Positions 1 to 11,133 are shown, counted from the first letter of the stretch. The stretch is 64,000 nt of DNA from DAOMFB01 sp963721385 (GCA_963721385.1 CAVRJB010000013.1:434001-498000); one strand, 5' to 3'. The notes: generated from the sequence alone by a model not told the origin. Numbers and translations are program-made.

Positions 1-3000
1 GTTCCCGACGACGACCGTCGCGTCCTCCGGGATGCCGAGCGCCCCTTCCTTCTTCAGGTAGTGGGCGAGCGAATAGATCACCTCGGCCGTCGCGCGGGTC
101 GACTTCCACTGGCTCAGCTTCTTGTGGAGGAGGAGCCACTGGACGAGGCCGTCGGTCCGGGCGTCGCCCGGCAGGAGCTCCATCAACGTCCGGAGCGCGA
201 AGGCGTGCGTCTCGATCGTGTCGTTGTACCAGAGCCACGACCGCTCTTCGGGCGCCCAGAACGTCCCTTCCTCGTCGTTCGACTTCGCCGAATCCATGAC
301 CGACGCCCAGACGAGCCGCGCGTCCTTCTCGCGTCCCATCCGCTTCAGCGTCAGCGCGAGGTATCCCTTCAGGTAGGGCGAGTGCTGCCGCCAGTGCTTG
401 AACGAGAAGTCGAGGATCTCCTTCCGTTCGGCCGGCGTCAGCGCGCCGGAGCTGAAGGAGTCGTCGGGGAACGACGACGCGACGTAGTTCAGGAACGTCA
501 CGAACTCCCAGCAGCCGTCCAGCGCCATGCACTTTCGCCACTCGGTCCGGTAATGGTCGGCGACGTACCCCCACGCCCGCTGGCTGACGTCCTTCGGCAC
601 CTCGACGCCGAACTCCGTCGCGTTCGCGAAGCCGTGCAGGATGTAAAGCGTCATGTAGGGCGACGGCGGGCCGCCCGGCCACCACGGGAAGCCGCCCGAC
701 GAGGTCTGGGCCTTCCGGAGCTTCAGGAGCGAGGCGTCGCGGTCGGCCTTCGCGATGCGCGGGTCGAGGACGTTCGTCAGGCCGTGCCCGGCGTCACGCC
801 CCCCCTTCGCCTGGGCGAGCCACGGCATCTCCTCGAGCGCCATCTTCCGGTTCGCGTCCGCCGAGTCGAACGTCTCGAGCGGCGTCTCCCGTTTCGAGAA
901 CTCCGCGGCCATCTTCGCGATCGCCGGGTAGTCGCGGTAGAGCGACGAGACGATGCCGGTCGAGACGAAGCGGTTGAGCGTCTGCTCCGTGCACTCGTAC
1001 GGGTAGTTGACGAGGTACGGCAGGGCCTTCAGCACCGAATAGAAGAGCTGCGCGTCGACCGTCACGACCATCTGCTCGTTCACGAGCGTCGGATCGGGCG
1101 TCGTCGCCTGCGCCGCGAGGTCGGCGAAGCGGAGCGTCTTTCGGTCGCGGTTCTTCAGCGTGACGAAGCGCGACTGGACGAGGTGCATCCGTCCCGGCAG
1201 AACCGGGAGCGGGCGGAGCTCGCCGTCCGAAAGGTCGCCCGAGACGGCCGTCACCTTGAACGCGACCGTCTTCACGCCGGCGGGAGCGGTCAGCCGGAAG
1301 GTCTCATTCGCGCCGCCTCCCGGCTTGACCCGGAACGAACGCGTCGCCGTGGCGCCGGAGAGCCCGAAGTCGGCGAGAAGGCTCCGGTTCGTCGCCGGGT
1401 CGAGGACGTCGAGCGTCAGGTTCCCGGCGAGGTCCCGCTCTGCGGCGTTGTTCACGACGACCTTCAGCTCCGCCACGTCCCCTTCCCGGAGAAAGCGAGG
1501 AACGTACGGGCGGACCATCAGTTCCTTCACGGTCCGCGTCTGCTTCGTGACCGAGCCGCCGCGGAGGCCGCGCGTGACCGCGTGGACCCAGACGTTCCAG
1601 GAGGTGACCGAGTCGGGGACCGTGAACTCGATCGTCGCCGAGCCGTCGGGGCCGGTCAGAAGCTGCGGCTGCCAGAAGGCCGTCTCGGAGAAGTCGCTCC
1701 GGAGAGGGACGGGCGGCGCCGGCTCTGCTGGAGCGAGGCCCTCCGCGACGCTCTTCGGCTTCGCCTCGTCCTTACCGTCGCGCTCCCGGAGCTCGTCGGT
1801 CGCGGCCGCCCGGCCGGCGACCATGCCCCCCTCGGCGGCGACGTCGCTCCGCGCGGACTTCAGGGCCATCGGCGCGGCCGGCAACGCCTGGTTGTAGGCG
1901 CGGCGGCCCGGCCCGCCGATGCCGTACCCGTCGAGGAGCTTCAGCCGGTCGGGGACGGGAGGCGACCATCCGGGAATTCCAGGCAGGCTGCTCTCGAGTT
2001 GAAAGGCGTTCGCCCGGCCCAGGCTGAACCGGCTCGCGAGCGCGGAGGCGCGGTTCGGGTAGAGCGAGAGCGGCGACGGCGGGTGATGCGGAGCGAACGC
2101 ATCGAGGCTCCGGTCGTACATGTAGGCGAGGAGCTCAGCCGTCTCCTTCAGCGGATGCTCGGGGGTCGCCCCCGTCACGGTGACGCGCCACGTCTCCTTC
2201 TGCCCCGGGCGAAGGCGGTCGCGGAACGTCGCGAACGACACCTTCAGCTCCTTGTCGTTCCACGGTACGAAGAGCGACTGCGACTGCTGGAGAGGCTGGT
2301 GATCCCTCACGGCGGTCAGCGTGACGCCGAAGCCGCCGCGGTCGGCCTCCGTGACGGGGATCTCGATCAGCGCCGCGTCCCTGCCGGCCGAGAGGATCCG
2401 CCGCGAGACGGGCTTCCCCGCGCGGGCGACGTCGAGGTAGAGCGTCTGGCCGCGGATGCCGGAGAGGGCGAGGAATCGCGCCGTCCCGCCGACCGTCACC
2501 GAGGATGACTCGGCAAGAAGGAGCGCCGGGAACGGTAGCGCGAGGTCCGGTGACGCGACGACGAAGTCGTCCGCGAAGGTGAAGCGCGCCCCGAAATCGT
2601 CCACCGTCTCGTAACGCAGCCGGTAGGCGCCGGCCGGGAGCTTCCCGAAGTCGACTTTCGCCTCTCCTTTCGCGTCGTGGGCCACGTCCCCGCGGACCAC
2701 CTCGGAACCGTCCTTCCAGCCGCGCATCCACTCCTCCGCCGAAAACCGCGTCTGCCAGCGTGGGCGGAGCCGGTCCCCTGGCGTGACGACGGATCGATCG
2801 CCGTCGGAGGGCGAAATCGCCGTCCCGAAATCCCCGTCGCCGTCTCCCGGCCCGTTCGTCGCCGGCTGGTCGGCGGGAAGCACCGTCGCGGACGGCGGAG
2901 AGAGCCGCACGAGCCGCCACTTCCCCTTGCCGGGGCGCGGCGTCCCGTCGAGGTCGGTCCGGTAGAGCGCCGCGGCGGCCCTTTCGCCCTCGCGGTAGAA

Positions 3001-5431
3001 GGCCGTGTCGCGGGCGAGCCGTGCCTCGACGGCCACGGCACCAAGGCGGAAGCGCCGGTCGGCCGAGCGCGTCTCGCCCCCCTCGTCGGTCACGTCGGCC
3101 GTCGCGGCGTACCGCCACGTCACCCCGGCAGCTCTCTTCCCGTTCGCGGTCTCCCTTTCGTCCGCCTTCGGCGTGAAGGTGAAGTCGAACGTGCCGTCCT
3201 CGCGGAGGGAAACCGTCCCGGTGGCGACCGTCTGGGCCGACGACCGCCCGCCGCCCCATCCCCAGGCACCCCACCACCACGGCCAGACCGGCTCGCGCGT
3301 CACGCGCCACCGGACGGAGCCGTTCACGACGGGGAGGCCGAAGTAGTAGCGCGCTTCGCCGCGGAGCGTCGCCGGGCGGTTCAGCCGGAGCGCCTGCGCG
3401 GGCTCCTTGAGCGTCACCTCGAACGTCGGGCGCTTGTACTCCTCGACTCTCACGGCCGTGCTACCGCCGACCGATGCCGTCACGCGCCAGCTCCCGAGGA
3501 GCCGGCCCGAGGGGATGGCGAATTCCCCCGCCGCCGTCCCGTAGGCGTTCGTCTTGACCGGCCGCTCGTCGACCTTCTGGCCGTTCCCGTCGAGGAGGAG
3601 AACGGTCAGCGGCGTTTCGGGAAGCGTCGTGAAGCGTGCCTCGCCGCTCCGCCCGCGGAAGACGACCGCCTTCCAGAGGATCTTCTGGAGCGGCCGGTAG
3701 ATGCTCCGGTCGGTGTAGACGAGCGCCGACGTCGTCTCGCCCGGCGGCTGCGGCCGCCAGAGTCCCACGTACGACGGGTCGAGCGCGAGGTCGGCGCCCT
3801 TCCTCCCCGCGACGAAGTACGAGCCTCCGTCCGCGCGGCCGTCGAAGGAGGCGAGGCCGTCCTTTCCCGTCGGCGCGGTCCCGACGCGGTGGTGCCCCTT
3901 CTGCCAGTCGTACTGCCAGAGCGAAATCGTGGCCCCCTCGACGGGCTTTCCGTCCTCACCGGAGACTGCGCGGACCTCGACGCCACCGGTAGTTCGTCGA
4001 ACGGACGGCGAGGACGAGGTCGGTGACGAGGACGTTTGCCGCGAGGATCTGGTTCGGCTCTCGCGCGAAGTCCTGCCGCTGCGACGCGACGACGGCGTAG
4101 AGGCCGGGGGTGGTCATCGGAGGCGTCACGAAGGTCCGATGCGGCTTGAAATCCGGCGTCGGCGGAAGCTCGACCGTCCAGACGGCGACCGGCTTCCCCG
4201 AGGCCACGAGCTCGTTCAGCTCCCGGTACGCCGGGAGAAGGTTGTAGTCCCGCGCCGCGGCGAGGCGCTTCTCGAGGTCGAGCGCATAGGCCCGGAAGTG
4301 GAGCGCCGGGAGATTGCGGTACGTCACCTCGACGGAGCGTTTCCGGGGCCCGTCGGCGGCCATCGCGGCGAGCTGCCACGAGGGCGCCTCGATCCCGGAC
4401 ACGACCGACCGGCAGCGGCGGCCGCCAACGGAGTCGGGAAAGGCCTTCTCCCCTTCGAGCGCGAGCGCCCGCGCGCGGACGAGGTTTCCGGGCTTCTCGG
4501 ACTCGCGGGTCATCTCCGCAAATTCGGCCTGGCCCATCGCCCACCAGGGCAGGGACCGGAACGCCGGAAGGCGCGCCGCGAGGTCTTTCCGGATCAGGTC
4601 GCGGTCCGGGGTCGCCGTGAAAGCAGCATGGATCCGGCGCAGCCTCTCGAGGCGGGCCTCCAGCTCGGCTTCCCGCTCGCGTCGCCCGCCGTGCCACGCC
4701 TCGAGGTCGTCCAGCACGGCCCCCATCCGGAGGAGCGGGTGGACCGCCGGGTCGTCGAGCTTCACGCCCGCCGACGCGGCGGCGTTCCCGGCTACGAGGG
4801 CCGGGAAGTCGAGCGCGAAAAGCTCGTTCGACTGGTCGGGGCGCCAGCCCGCGCTGTCGGCGAGGAGCTCGACGAAGAGGTACGCCGCGGCGTCGCGGAC
4901 CGTCGGCCGGACGCCGGGCGGGTAGGTGTTGGTCTCGACGAACTCCGCGAGGCTCGAGGCCGGCTCCTTCCCGAGCGCCTCGCGCTCGCTCCAGACCTCC
5001 GCGAACGCGCGCGCGGCCTCCGCGAAGATCTGCTCGCGGGTCCAGGCCTTCAGGTCGACGACCCCCTTCGTGTCGACCTTCTCGCGCTGGCCGATCTCCC
5101 ACCCGTAGGCCTGCGCGTACGTGACGAGCGACCGGGCGTAGAAGAGGTTCAGGACCGTCCGGCTCTTCAGTCCCTTCGGCCATGGCTCTTCCTTCAGGAA
5201 CCGGACCGCCGTCTCGTAGCCGTGGAGCGCCGTCCGGAGCTGGACCTCCCGGATCAGGGCCCGCGTCTCCTCCGGCTCGTTTCTGCTCTTTTTCGCGGCG
5301 GCGCGGATCTCGGCGGCGGCCGTCGAGGCCTCCTCGAGCTTCTGCTCCGAGACGAGGCGGTCGACGTCTTTCCAGGTCGGGGTCGTCATGCCGAGCGCGG
5401 CGAGAAGGAGGGAGACGGCGGCTTTCTTCAT
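1..5431 (-). CDS. Alpha-2-macroglobulin family protein (frame break, 3' end outside window)
   Basis: Large secreted protease-trapping protein of the bacterial alpha-2-macroglobulin family, expected in the periplasm or on the cell surface. The start MKKAAVSLLLAALG looks like a signal peptide. About 480 residues read in one frame to near 3988. The rest reads without a stop from 3987 to the window edge in the frame one base further on. The second part shows macroglobulin beta-domain text and the thioester motif CTEQ (within YPYECTEQTL) at 982-993, so the trap chemistry appears intact. About 1,810 codons are visible, near the family's usual size, and the C-terminus is cut off. A TAGACT hexamer ends 12 nt before the ATG. 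The frame break is either a sequence error or a recent lesion; family assignment is secure because both halves match. Confidence 0.88.
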
Positions 5432-5443
5432 GTCGTCCTCGGG

Positions 5444-5449
5444 AGTCTA
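5444..5449 (-). promoter_or_regulatory. Putative -10 box (TAGACT) of the alpha-2-macroglobulin gene
   Basis: TAGACT on the minus strand lies 12 nt before the ATG at 5431. There is no convincing Shine-Dalgarno between them, so the transcript may be leaderless or nearly so. I see no clear -35 partner. Confidence 0.4.
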
Positions 5450-5511
5450 GGACCCGGGAGGGAGCCGCCCGGTTCCCGGCCGCCGCCGCGGGGGGCCACT
5501 GACGACCTCGC

Positions 5512-5517
5512 TATACT
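5512..5517 (+). promoter_or_regulatory. Putative -10 box (TATACT) of the polytopic membrane protein
   Basis: TATACT in a very GC-rich 108-bp divergent gap, 22 nt before the ATG at 5540. No good -35 hexamer is visible. Confidence 0.35.
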
Positions 5518-5539
5518 TCGCACGCGGCCTCGACCGTCG

Positions 5540-7564
5540 ATGACAGCCACCGCCGAGCCAGCCGAACGGGAGCCGGACCGGCCCCGGTCCTCCCCAGCTG
5601 GCGGCTTCCTCCGCCCCGGGACGTTCCATCTTCTTCTCATCGTCGCGGCACTGGCGGGGCCCGTCGGATTCGTCCCGCGCGTTGCGATGAGCCCCATGAC
5701 AGCCGTCCCGTGCGGCGGGGCCCTGCCCGACTGCCGGCTGGGGGACCCGATCATCGGGGTCTCCGTTCTGGGCCGGGCCTGGGACCGAATGGACCGCGGG
5801 GAGCCGTGGAACCGGGACGACCGGGTCTTCGCTCCGTATCCCGACACCTGGGCCCTCGGGGAAGGACGTCCCCTCCAGGCCCTGATCACCTACCCGATCG
5901 CACGAGGAACGGGATCGTTCGCGCTCGGCTACAACGTCGAGTACCTTCTCGCCTGCGTCCTGACGACTCTCGCGGCAGGCGGCTTCTTCACGAGGCTGGC
6001 GGGGACGGGCTGGCCCGCCCTCATCGCCGCGGTGGCGTTCACCTGGGCGCCGGCCCGCCTGAACAACCTCGGCGTGGACGTCACGCTCTGGGGCGGGCTC
6101 GTCACGCTCGCCCTCTCCTTCGGTCTCGACTACCTCCGCGGCGGTCACCGGGGCCGTCTCCTCCTCTTCGCGTCGACCTGGCTCGTCGTCGGCTTTTCCT
6201 GCCTCTACGGCACGACGATGGGAGGGCTTTTCAGCGCCATGGCGCTCGGGGCCGCCGGCCTCGCCACCCCGGCGCGCCGCCGGCGGCTCCTTCCCCTCGC
6301 AGCCGCCGGGGTCGCCGTCGCCGCCCTCCTCGTCGTCAGCTTCCTCCCCTACTTCCGGCTCGCCACCGACTTCGACGCACGCGCATCCCGGCGGGCACAC
6401 GAGGGCCACGCGGCAGACCTGGCCTCGCTCCTCAAGACAGGCGCCGCCAGCGGACCGTCGCGGGACCTCCTCCAGAGGCTCGTGCCCGGTTTCAAGGAGG
6501 GCGCCGCCGCCTTCTTCCCGACGTTTGGCGCCCTCTTCGCCCTCGCCTCCTTCGCAGTCCTCCGCCGGAAGGGGGACGGCGACGAAAAGGCAAGACCTCC
6601 GGAACAGTCGGTTCTCTTCTGGCTGGGATTCGCGCTCGTCTCGTTTCTCTTCGCACTCGGACCGACAATCAGGTTCCTCGGGCGACCGCTCGTTCCGGGG
6701 CCCTGGCGTCTCCTCGGCAGACTTCCCGTCCTCGACTCGATGCGGGGCATTCACCGATGGGATCAGTGGTTCGACCTCGCGCTCTTCGCCGCGACGGCGC
6801 TCGCCCTCGCGGCTCTCTTCCGGTCCCGCCCGCGCGCGGGGAGCGTCGTCGCCGCCATCACCGTGGCGCTCCTGACGTTCGACCTCTGGCCGCGGACTGT
6901 CGTGGCCGATCTCGTCCCGCCCCCCTCGCCCGTCAACGACCTCGTTCTCATGCTTCCGCGGGACGCGATCGTGGCGACCTATCCGTTCGAGCGGCCGACG
7001 TCGGAGCGGACCTGGGCCGAGCAGCTGTACCACGGGCGCCGTGTCCTGACCGGCTACCAGACCTTTCCGCCCCCCATTCACTACTGGGTCTCGGAGCTCT
7101 CCGTCTCGATTCCCGTGAGGGAGACGCTGCTGATCTACCGGGAGCTCGGCGCGGCCGCCTTCGAGGTCGTCCTCTCGGACCTCGATCCGCCGCGGCAGCG
7201 CGAGGCGGAGGAGATCGCCGCTGAGCCCTCGCTCGTCGGAGCCGTCCGGGCAGAGCGACGGAAGGACCGGCTTTTCCTTCGCGTGGCCCCCCGCGAGCCG
7301 ATCCTCCTCGACCCGCTGGTCGCAGGAGGTCTCGTATTCCACGACGGCAGCGCCACGGCCACGGCGCCGCCGGGGCGCCTTGCCTTCCGCCTGCGATCGG
7401 CCTCCTGGCCCGCGACCATCATCGCCGGCGGCATCGCGTCCAAGACGACGCTGACGTGGGATCTCTTCGGCATCGGCGGCCTTCGTGTCCGGCTTTCGCC
7501 GCCGGTGCCGCCGGGCGCCGAGGTGCGGGACAGCGACGGGCGCCCCATAGGCCGAACGGAGTAA
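5540..7564 (+). CDS. Polytopic membrane protein, GT-C glycosyltransferase-like
   Basis: A 674-residue integral membrane protein of unknown function. After a polar N-terminus it has about ten hydrophobic segments (for example LLLIVAALAGPVGF, LIAAVAFTWAP, AALLVVSFLPYF) with a large first extracytoplasmic loop, then a soluble C-terminal part of about 200 residues. This architecture resembles GT-C or YfhO-like lipid-linked sugar transferases and membrane proteins of unknown function, but I recognise no diagnostic motif. The ATG at 5540 is chosen because the frame upstream is low-complexity Arg-rich text and a TATACT hexamer lies just ahead. It is divergent from the alpha-2-macroglobulin gene and converges with the helicase gene. 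Function by fold is inference only. Confidence 0.75.
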   Translation: MTATAEPAEREPDRPRSSPAGGFLRPGTFHLLLIVAALAGPVGFVPRVAMSPMTAVPCGGALPDCRLGDPIIGVSVLGRAWDRMDRGEPWNRDDRVFAPYPDTWALGEGRPLQALITYPIARGTGSFALGYNVEYLLACVLTTLAAGGFFTRLAGTGWPALIAAVAFTWAPARLNNLGVDVTLWGGLVTLALSFGLDYLRGGHRGRLLLFASTWLVVGFSCLYGTTMGGLFSAMALGAAGLATPARRRRLLPLAAAGVAVAALLVVSFLPYFRLATDFDARASRRAHEGHAADLASLLKTGAASGPSRDLLQRLVPGFKEGAAAFFPTFGALFALASFAVLRRKGDGDEKARPPEQSVLFWLGFALVSFLFALGPTIRFLGRPLVPGPWRLLGRLPVLDSMRGIHRWDQWFDLALFAATALALAALFRSRPRAGSVVAAITVALLTFDLWPRTVVADLVPPPSPVNDLVLMLPRDAIVATYPFERPTSERTWAEQLYHGRRVLTGYQTFPPPIHYWVSELSVSIPVRETLLIYRELGAAAFEVVLSDLDPPRQREAEEIAAEPSLVGAVRAERRKDRLFLRVAPREPILLDPLVAGGLVFHDGSATATAPPGRLAFRLRSASWPATIIAGGIASKTTLTWDLFGIGGLRVRLSPPVPPGAEVRDSDGRPIGRTE

Positions 7565-7570
7565 ACGCCC

Positions 7571-9967
7571 TCAGCGAAAGAGGCGGAATGCGGCGACCGC
7601 CTCCAGGCGGAACGCCGGCCCGGGAGGCGGCGCCTTGGCCGCGAGGCGGAAGACGAGCTTCGGCCAGACCGGCTTTCGCCAGGCATCGGGGTCGACGCCA
7701 CGGAGATCCGCCCGCCGCGCGAGGAGCAGCTCGGCCAGCTCCGGCTGCGGCATGCCGTCGAGCGAGACGGCGGTCGCGCGGAACTCTCCCCCCGCCCGGT
7801 AGACGAAGAGGATCCCCGCACCGGTAGTCCCCGCACCCGGGAGCCTGACGAAGGCAACGCGCCCGCGCGCCCCGTCGGCCAGCTCCCCGAAGAGCCCCTC
7901 GACGAGCGGGTGCCCCGAGGCGAAGAAGTCGATCTCCTCCTTCAGAACCGCCTCGTCCCGGTCGAATGTGCCGAGCCAGCGCGAGCCGGCCGGGACGCCG
8001 GGCAGATGGTCGACCAGGGTGTCCGGGCCGAGCTCGACGTACCAGGTCCGCTTCCCCTGCCGCTCGGCCGTCTCGAAGTCGAAGAGGCGCGCCGCGCCGA
8101 GGACAAATCGCTCCATCGACTCGTCCAGCTCCCGCGGGACGCGCGAGAGGATTCCTTTCGCCATCTCGCCGGTGAAGCCGCCCACGTGCAGGTGGTGGTA
8201 GATCGCCTCCTGCCGCGTGCGGGTCGCGGCAAGCACCTCCGCCGCGAGGTCCGCAACCGGCAGGTGCCGGCCCGCCTTCCAGGACCGCTCGGCCTTCCCG
8301 ACCGCGGCCTCGACATGCGCGAGCGACCGCTCGAGGCCGCCGAGCGGCTCGGTGAAAAGGCCGATCCGCTCGTAGAGCGCCGCGAGCTCGCGCCCGAATC
8401 CCTTCGGCGGGCGGAAGTAGACGATCTCGACCGGCGTCGTCCGGTTGATCCGGTCGAGACGCCCGATCCGCTGCTCGACCGCGGCCGGATCGGTCGGAAG
8501 GTCGAAGAGAACGAGTCTCCGGCAGAACTCGAAGTTCCGCCCCTCGCCTCCCGCCTCCGTCGAGACGAGGCAGGACGGTCCGTCCGGCCGGCGGAACTCG
8601 GCCACCTCGAGGTCGCCCCGCTCCGGCGACAGCTCCTCGTGAAAGACCGCCACGCGCTTCCGGGTCGCCGTCTCGAGCCGCGCCTTGAGCGACTGGAGCG
8701 TCGGGAGGTCGTGGACGAAGACGAGGGTCTTGTCCTTCTCCCGCTCGGTGCGCGCCCGGCTCTCCGCGACGAGCCACTCGACCCGCGGGTCGGCGAGGTC
8801 CTTCTCCTCGTCGCCCGTCAATCCCGCCTGCTCCGGCGCCTCGTCGAGGTCGACGGGAACCGGGACGCGCGGCGGCAGGCCGCCGAGGTCGACACGCCGC
8901 GTGGAGCTCGTCACGGGCGGGAGCGGCTCGCCCCGCGCAAGCGACGCCATGAACTCCTCGGGCGAGCGGTAGGAGTCGGGGCGCAGGATCTCGAGGAGGC
9001 GGAAGAAACCGGTCACGTCGGTCTCGAGTGGCGTCGCCGTGAGAAGCAGGACGTGCCTCGAGGCGGCGGCGAGCGGCGCGACGGCCCGGTAGGCGTCGTT
9101 CCCGGCAGAGCCGGCGGGGCGCTCGAGGCGGTGGGCCTCGTCCACGACGAGAAGGTCGAAACCGGCGGCGTGCGCCTTCTTCGCGAGGCCTTTTTCCGAG
9201 GAGAGCTCCTCCAGCGCCACGACGAGGTGCCGGTGGGCCTCGAACGGATTGAAGTCCGCGCCGTGCTCGACGGCGACGTCCTCGCGCCGCTTCCGGTCGA
9301 GGAGGACGAAAGTCTGATGGAACTTCCGCCAGAGCTCGCCGAGCCACTGGACGGTCAGGGTCGAGGGCGCGACGACGAGCGTCCGGTCGGCCCGCCCGGT
9401 CCGGAGGAGGCGCGACAGGATGAGGCAGGCCTCGATCGTCTTCCCGAGACCCACCTCGTCCGCGAGGAGCCAGCGGACCGGGTCGGCCGCGGTCGCCCGC
9501 TCGGCGACGTGGAGCTGGTGCGGGAAGAGGCGGATCCGGCCGCCGAGGAAGGATCCGAGGCCCCGCGCCTGCCGCGTTCGCTCGAGGAAGAGCCCGTCGA
9601 GGCGGTTGACGAAGCCGGCGGCGCGGTCGGCCTCGAGGGCCGCGAGTCGCTCGAGCGGGTCGCTTGGAATGCCGGCCGGCCAGAGGTCCGCGACGGGCAT
9701 CGTCCGCCCGTCCGCGAGCGAGGCGACGCCCGCGGCGACCTCGCGGACCGCCGTTTCTCCTTCCTCGCCGCCGACCCGGACGCGCATCCCGCGGACGATC
9801 GGGGCGGGCCGCAGCGCCTTGTCGGCCGCGGCGAGCGTCAGCCGCTCGCCGGTCTTCGGGAAGTAGACGACGACGCGGCGGCCGTCCACCTCCTCCACAC
9901 GCCCGGGCCCGAGGTCGAGGTTGAAGCGGTGGAAGAGGGTGTCCCCCTTCCGGAAAGCCGCCGTCAC
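7571..9967 (-). CDS. SNF2-family helicase, RapA-like
   Basis: A 798-residue DEAD/SNF2 ATPase resembling RapA, the helicase-like protein that recycles RNA polymerase. The N-terminus (GDTLFHRFNLDLGPGRV) looks like RapA's Tudor-like domain. Then come motif I DEVGLGKT near residue 170, motif II DEAH, motif III TATP, and the second RecA lobe ending with QRIGRLDRINRT (motif VI). It starts at GTG 9967 because this codon overlaps the stop of the upstream PLP-enzyme gene in GTGA, giving translational coupling; no Shine-Dalgarno is seen. It is shorter than E. coli RapA (968 aa), mostly in the C-terminal region. Another SNF2 subgroup such as DpdE is possible, but no phage-defence partner genes are next to it. 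Confidence 0.85.
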   Translation of the reverse strand: MTAAFRKGDTLFHRFNLDLGPGRVEEVDGRRVVVYFPKTGERLTLAAADKALRPAPIVRGMRVRVGGEEGETAVREVAAGVASLADGRTMPVADLWPAGIPSDPLERLAALEADRAAGFVNRLDGLFLERTRQARGLGSFLGGRIRLFPHQLHVAERATAADPVRWLLADEVGLGKTIEACLILSRLLRTGRADRTLVVAPSTLTVQWLGELWRKFHQTFVLLDRKRREDVAVEHGADFNPFEAHRHLVVALEELSSEKGLAKKAHAAGFDLLVVDEAHRLERPAGSAGNDAYRAVAPLAAASRHVLLLTATPLETDVTGFFRLLEILRPDSYRSPEEFMASLARGEPLPPVTSSTRRVDLGGLPPRVPVPVDLDEAPEQAGLTGDEEKDLADPRVEWLVAESRARTEREKDKTLVFVHDLPTLQSLKARLETATRKRVAVFHEELSPERGDLEVAEFRRPDGPSCLVSTEAGGEGRNFEFCRRLVLFDLPTDPAAVEQRIGRLDRINRTTPVEIVYFRPPKGFGRELAALYERIGLFTEPLGGLERSLAHVEAAVGKAERSWKAGRHLPVADLAAEVLAATRTRQEAIYHHLHVGGFTGEMAKGILSRVPRELDESMERFVLGAARLFDFETAERQGKRTWYVELGPDTLVDHLPGVPAGSRWLGTFDRDEAVLKEEIDFFASGHPLVEGLFGELADGARGRVAFVRLPGAGTTGAGILFVYRAGGEFRATAVSLDGMPQPELAELLLARRADLRGVDPDAWRKPVWPKLVFRLAAKAPPPGPAFRLEAVAAFRLFR

Positions 9968-11088
9968 GAAAGCGCCTGGAGGAGGTCCGCCACGAGGTCG
10001 TCCGGGTGCTCGAGACCGATGGAGAGGCGGACGAGGTCCGGGGGCGCCGTGCCGCCGGGCCCCTCGCTCGTGGCCCGATGTTCGACGAGGCTCTCGACGC
10101 CGCCGAGCGACGTCGCGCGCGTGAAGAGCCGCGCTTTCGCGACGGCGCGGAGCGCGGCCTCGCGCCCGTCCCTCGCCCGGAACGAAAGCATGCCGCCGAA
10201 CGCCGACATCTGCCGGGCCGCGACGAGGTGCCCCGGGTGCGAGGCGAGCCCCGGGTAGTGAACGGCGGAGACCGCCGGATGCCCTTCGAGCGCCCGCGCC
10301 ACGGCGAGGGCGCTCGCGCTCTGCCGCTCGACGCGACAGGCGAGCGACCGGAGACCGCGGAGAACGAGCCACGAGTTGAACGGCGAGGCGACCGCGCCGA
10401 GGAGGTGCCGGACGTGGAGGACCTTCTCGAAGAGCGCGTCCTTCCGCCGGAAGACGACCGCGCCCCCCTGCACGTCGCTGTGGCCTCCCATGTACTTCGT
10501 CGTGGCGTGGAGGACGACGTCGGCCCCGTGCTCGATCGGCCGCTGGAGGGCCGGCGTGGCGAACGTCGAGTCGACGAGGACGAGCGCCCCGGCCGCGTGC
10601 GCCGCCGCGGAGGCCGCAGCGAGGTCCGTGATTCGCATCAGAGGGTTTGAGGGAGTCTCGAGCCAGACGAGGCCGGCGCCTCCCGCAAGCGCCTTCGCCA
10701 GCGAGGCGACGTCGGCCATGTCGCAGAACGAGGCCGCGAGGCCCCACGCGGGGAGGAACTCCTTCGCGGCGACGCGGTAGCCGTAGTAGACGTCTTCGGG
10801 CAGAACGACGCGGGTTCCCGGCGGGAGCGCCTGGAGGACTGCGACGCCCGCCGCCATCCCGGACGCGAAGGCGAGGGCTGCCTCGCCCCCTTCCAGCGGC
10901 GCGAGGGCGCTCTCGAGGAGCGCGTCCGCCGGGTGCGAGCCGTGCTCGCGGATGTAGCCGTGGCCGGCGACCGGCTGGCCGGCCGCGTCGCGCTCGAACG
11001 TCGTCGCGAGGTGGATCGGCGGAGCGACGCCTCCCGTCCCGGCGTCCTTTTCCCTGCCGGCATGAACCGCGAGCGTCTCGAATCGCAT
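9964..11088 (-). CDS. Trans-sulfuration PLP enzyme (cystathionine gamma-synthase/lyase family)
   Basis: A 374-residue pyridoxal-phosphate enzyme of the Cys/Met metabolism family. Visible signatures are the start FETLAVHAG, the loop PPIHLATTFE, the domain core SGMAAGVAVLQAL, the cofactor-binding aspartate in LVDSTFATP and the Schiff-base lysine in TTKYMGGHSD. The C-terminal TSLGGVESL(V)EH region is typical. Members make or cleave cystathionine, or release methanethiol from methionine; the sequence alone does not decide between gamma-synthase, beta-lyase and gamma-lyase. It starts at ATG 11088. The gene is translationally coupled to the downstream helicase through a 4-base overlap and diverges from the secreted protein at 11134. 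Confidence 0.9.
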   Translation of the reverse strand: MRFETLAVHAGREKDAGTGGVAPPIHLATTFERDAAGQPVAGHGYIREHGSHPADALLESALAPLEGGEAALAFASGMAAGVAVLQALPPGTRVVLPEDVYYGYRVAAKEFLPAWGLAASFCDMADVASLAKALAGGAGLVWLETPSNPLMRITDLAAASAAAHAAGALVLVDSTFATPALQRPIEHGADVVLHATTKYMGGHSDVQGGAVVFRRKDALFEKVLHVRHLLGAVASPFNSWLVLRGLRSLACRVERQSASALAVARALEGHPAVSAVHYPGLASHPGHLVAARQMSAFGGMLSFRARDGREAALRAVAKARLFTRATSLGGVESLVEHRATSEGPGGTAPPDLVRLSIGLEHPDDLVADLLQALS

Positions 11089-11133
11089 CGTCCGTCTCCT
11101 CCCGGGTTCCGGGGCCTGTGGAACAATCGCCCC

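Noticed and set aside
61..2508. Open frame of 815 codons on the plus strand
   Set aside because: It is an Arg/Glu-rich shadow of the alpha-2-macroglobulin gene; the minus strand carries the conserved text including CTEQ.
2677..4026. Open frame of 449 codons on the plus strand
   Set aside because: Low-complexity Arg/Pro shadow opposite the alpha-2-macroglobulin beta domains.
7571..9967. Phage-defence helicase (DISARM- or Dpd-type)
   Set aside because: No methylase, nuclease or other defence gene is nearby, and the N-terminus looks RapA-like.
7910..10258. Open frame of 782 codons on the plus strand
   Set aside because: Shadow of the SNF2 helicase, which has all helicase motifs on the minus strand.
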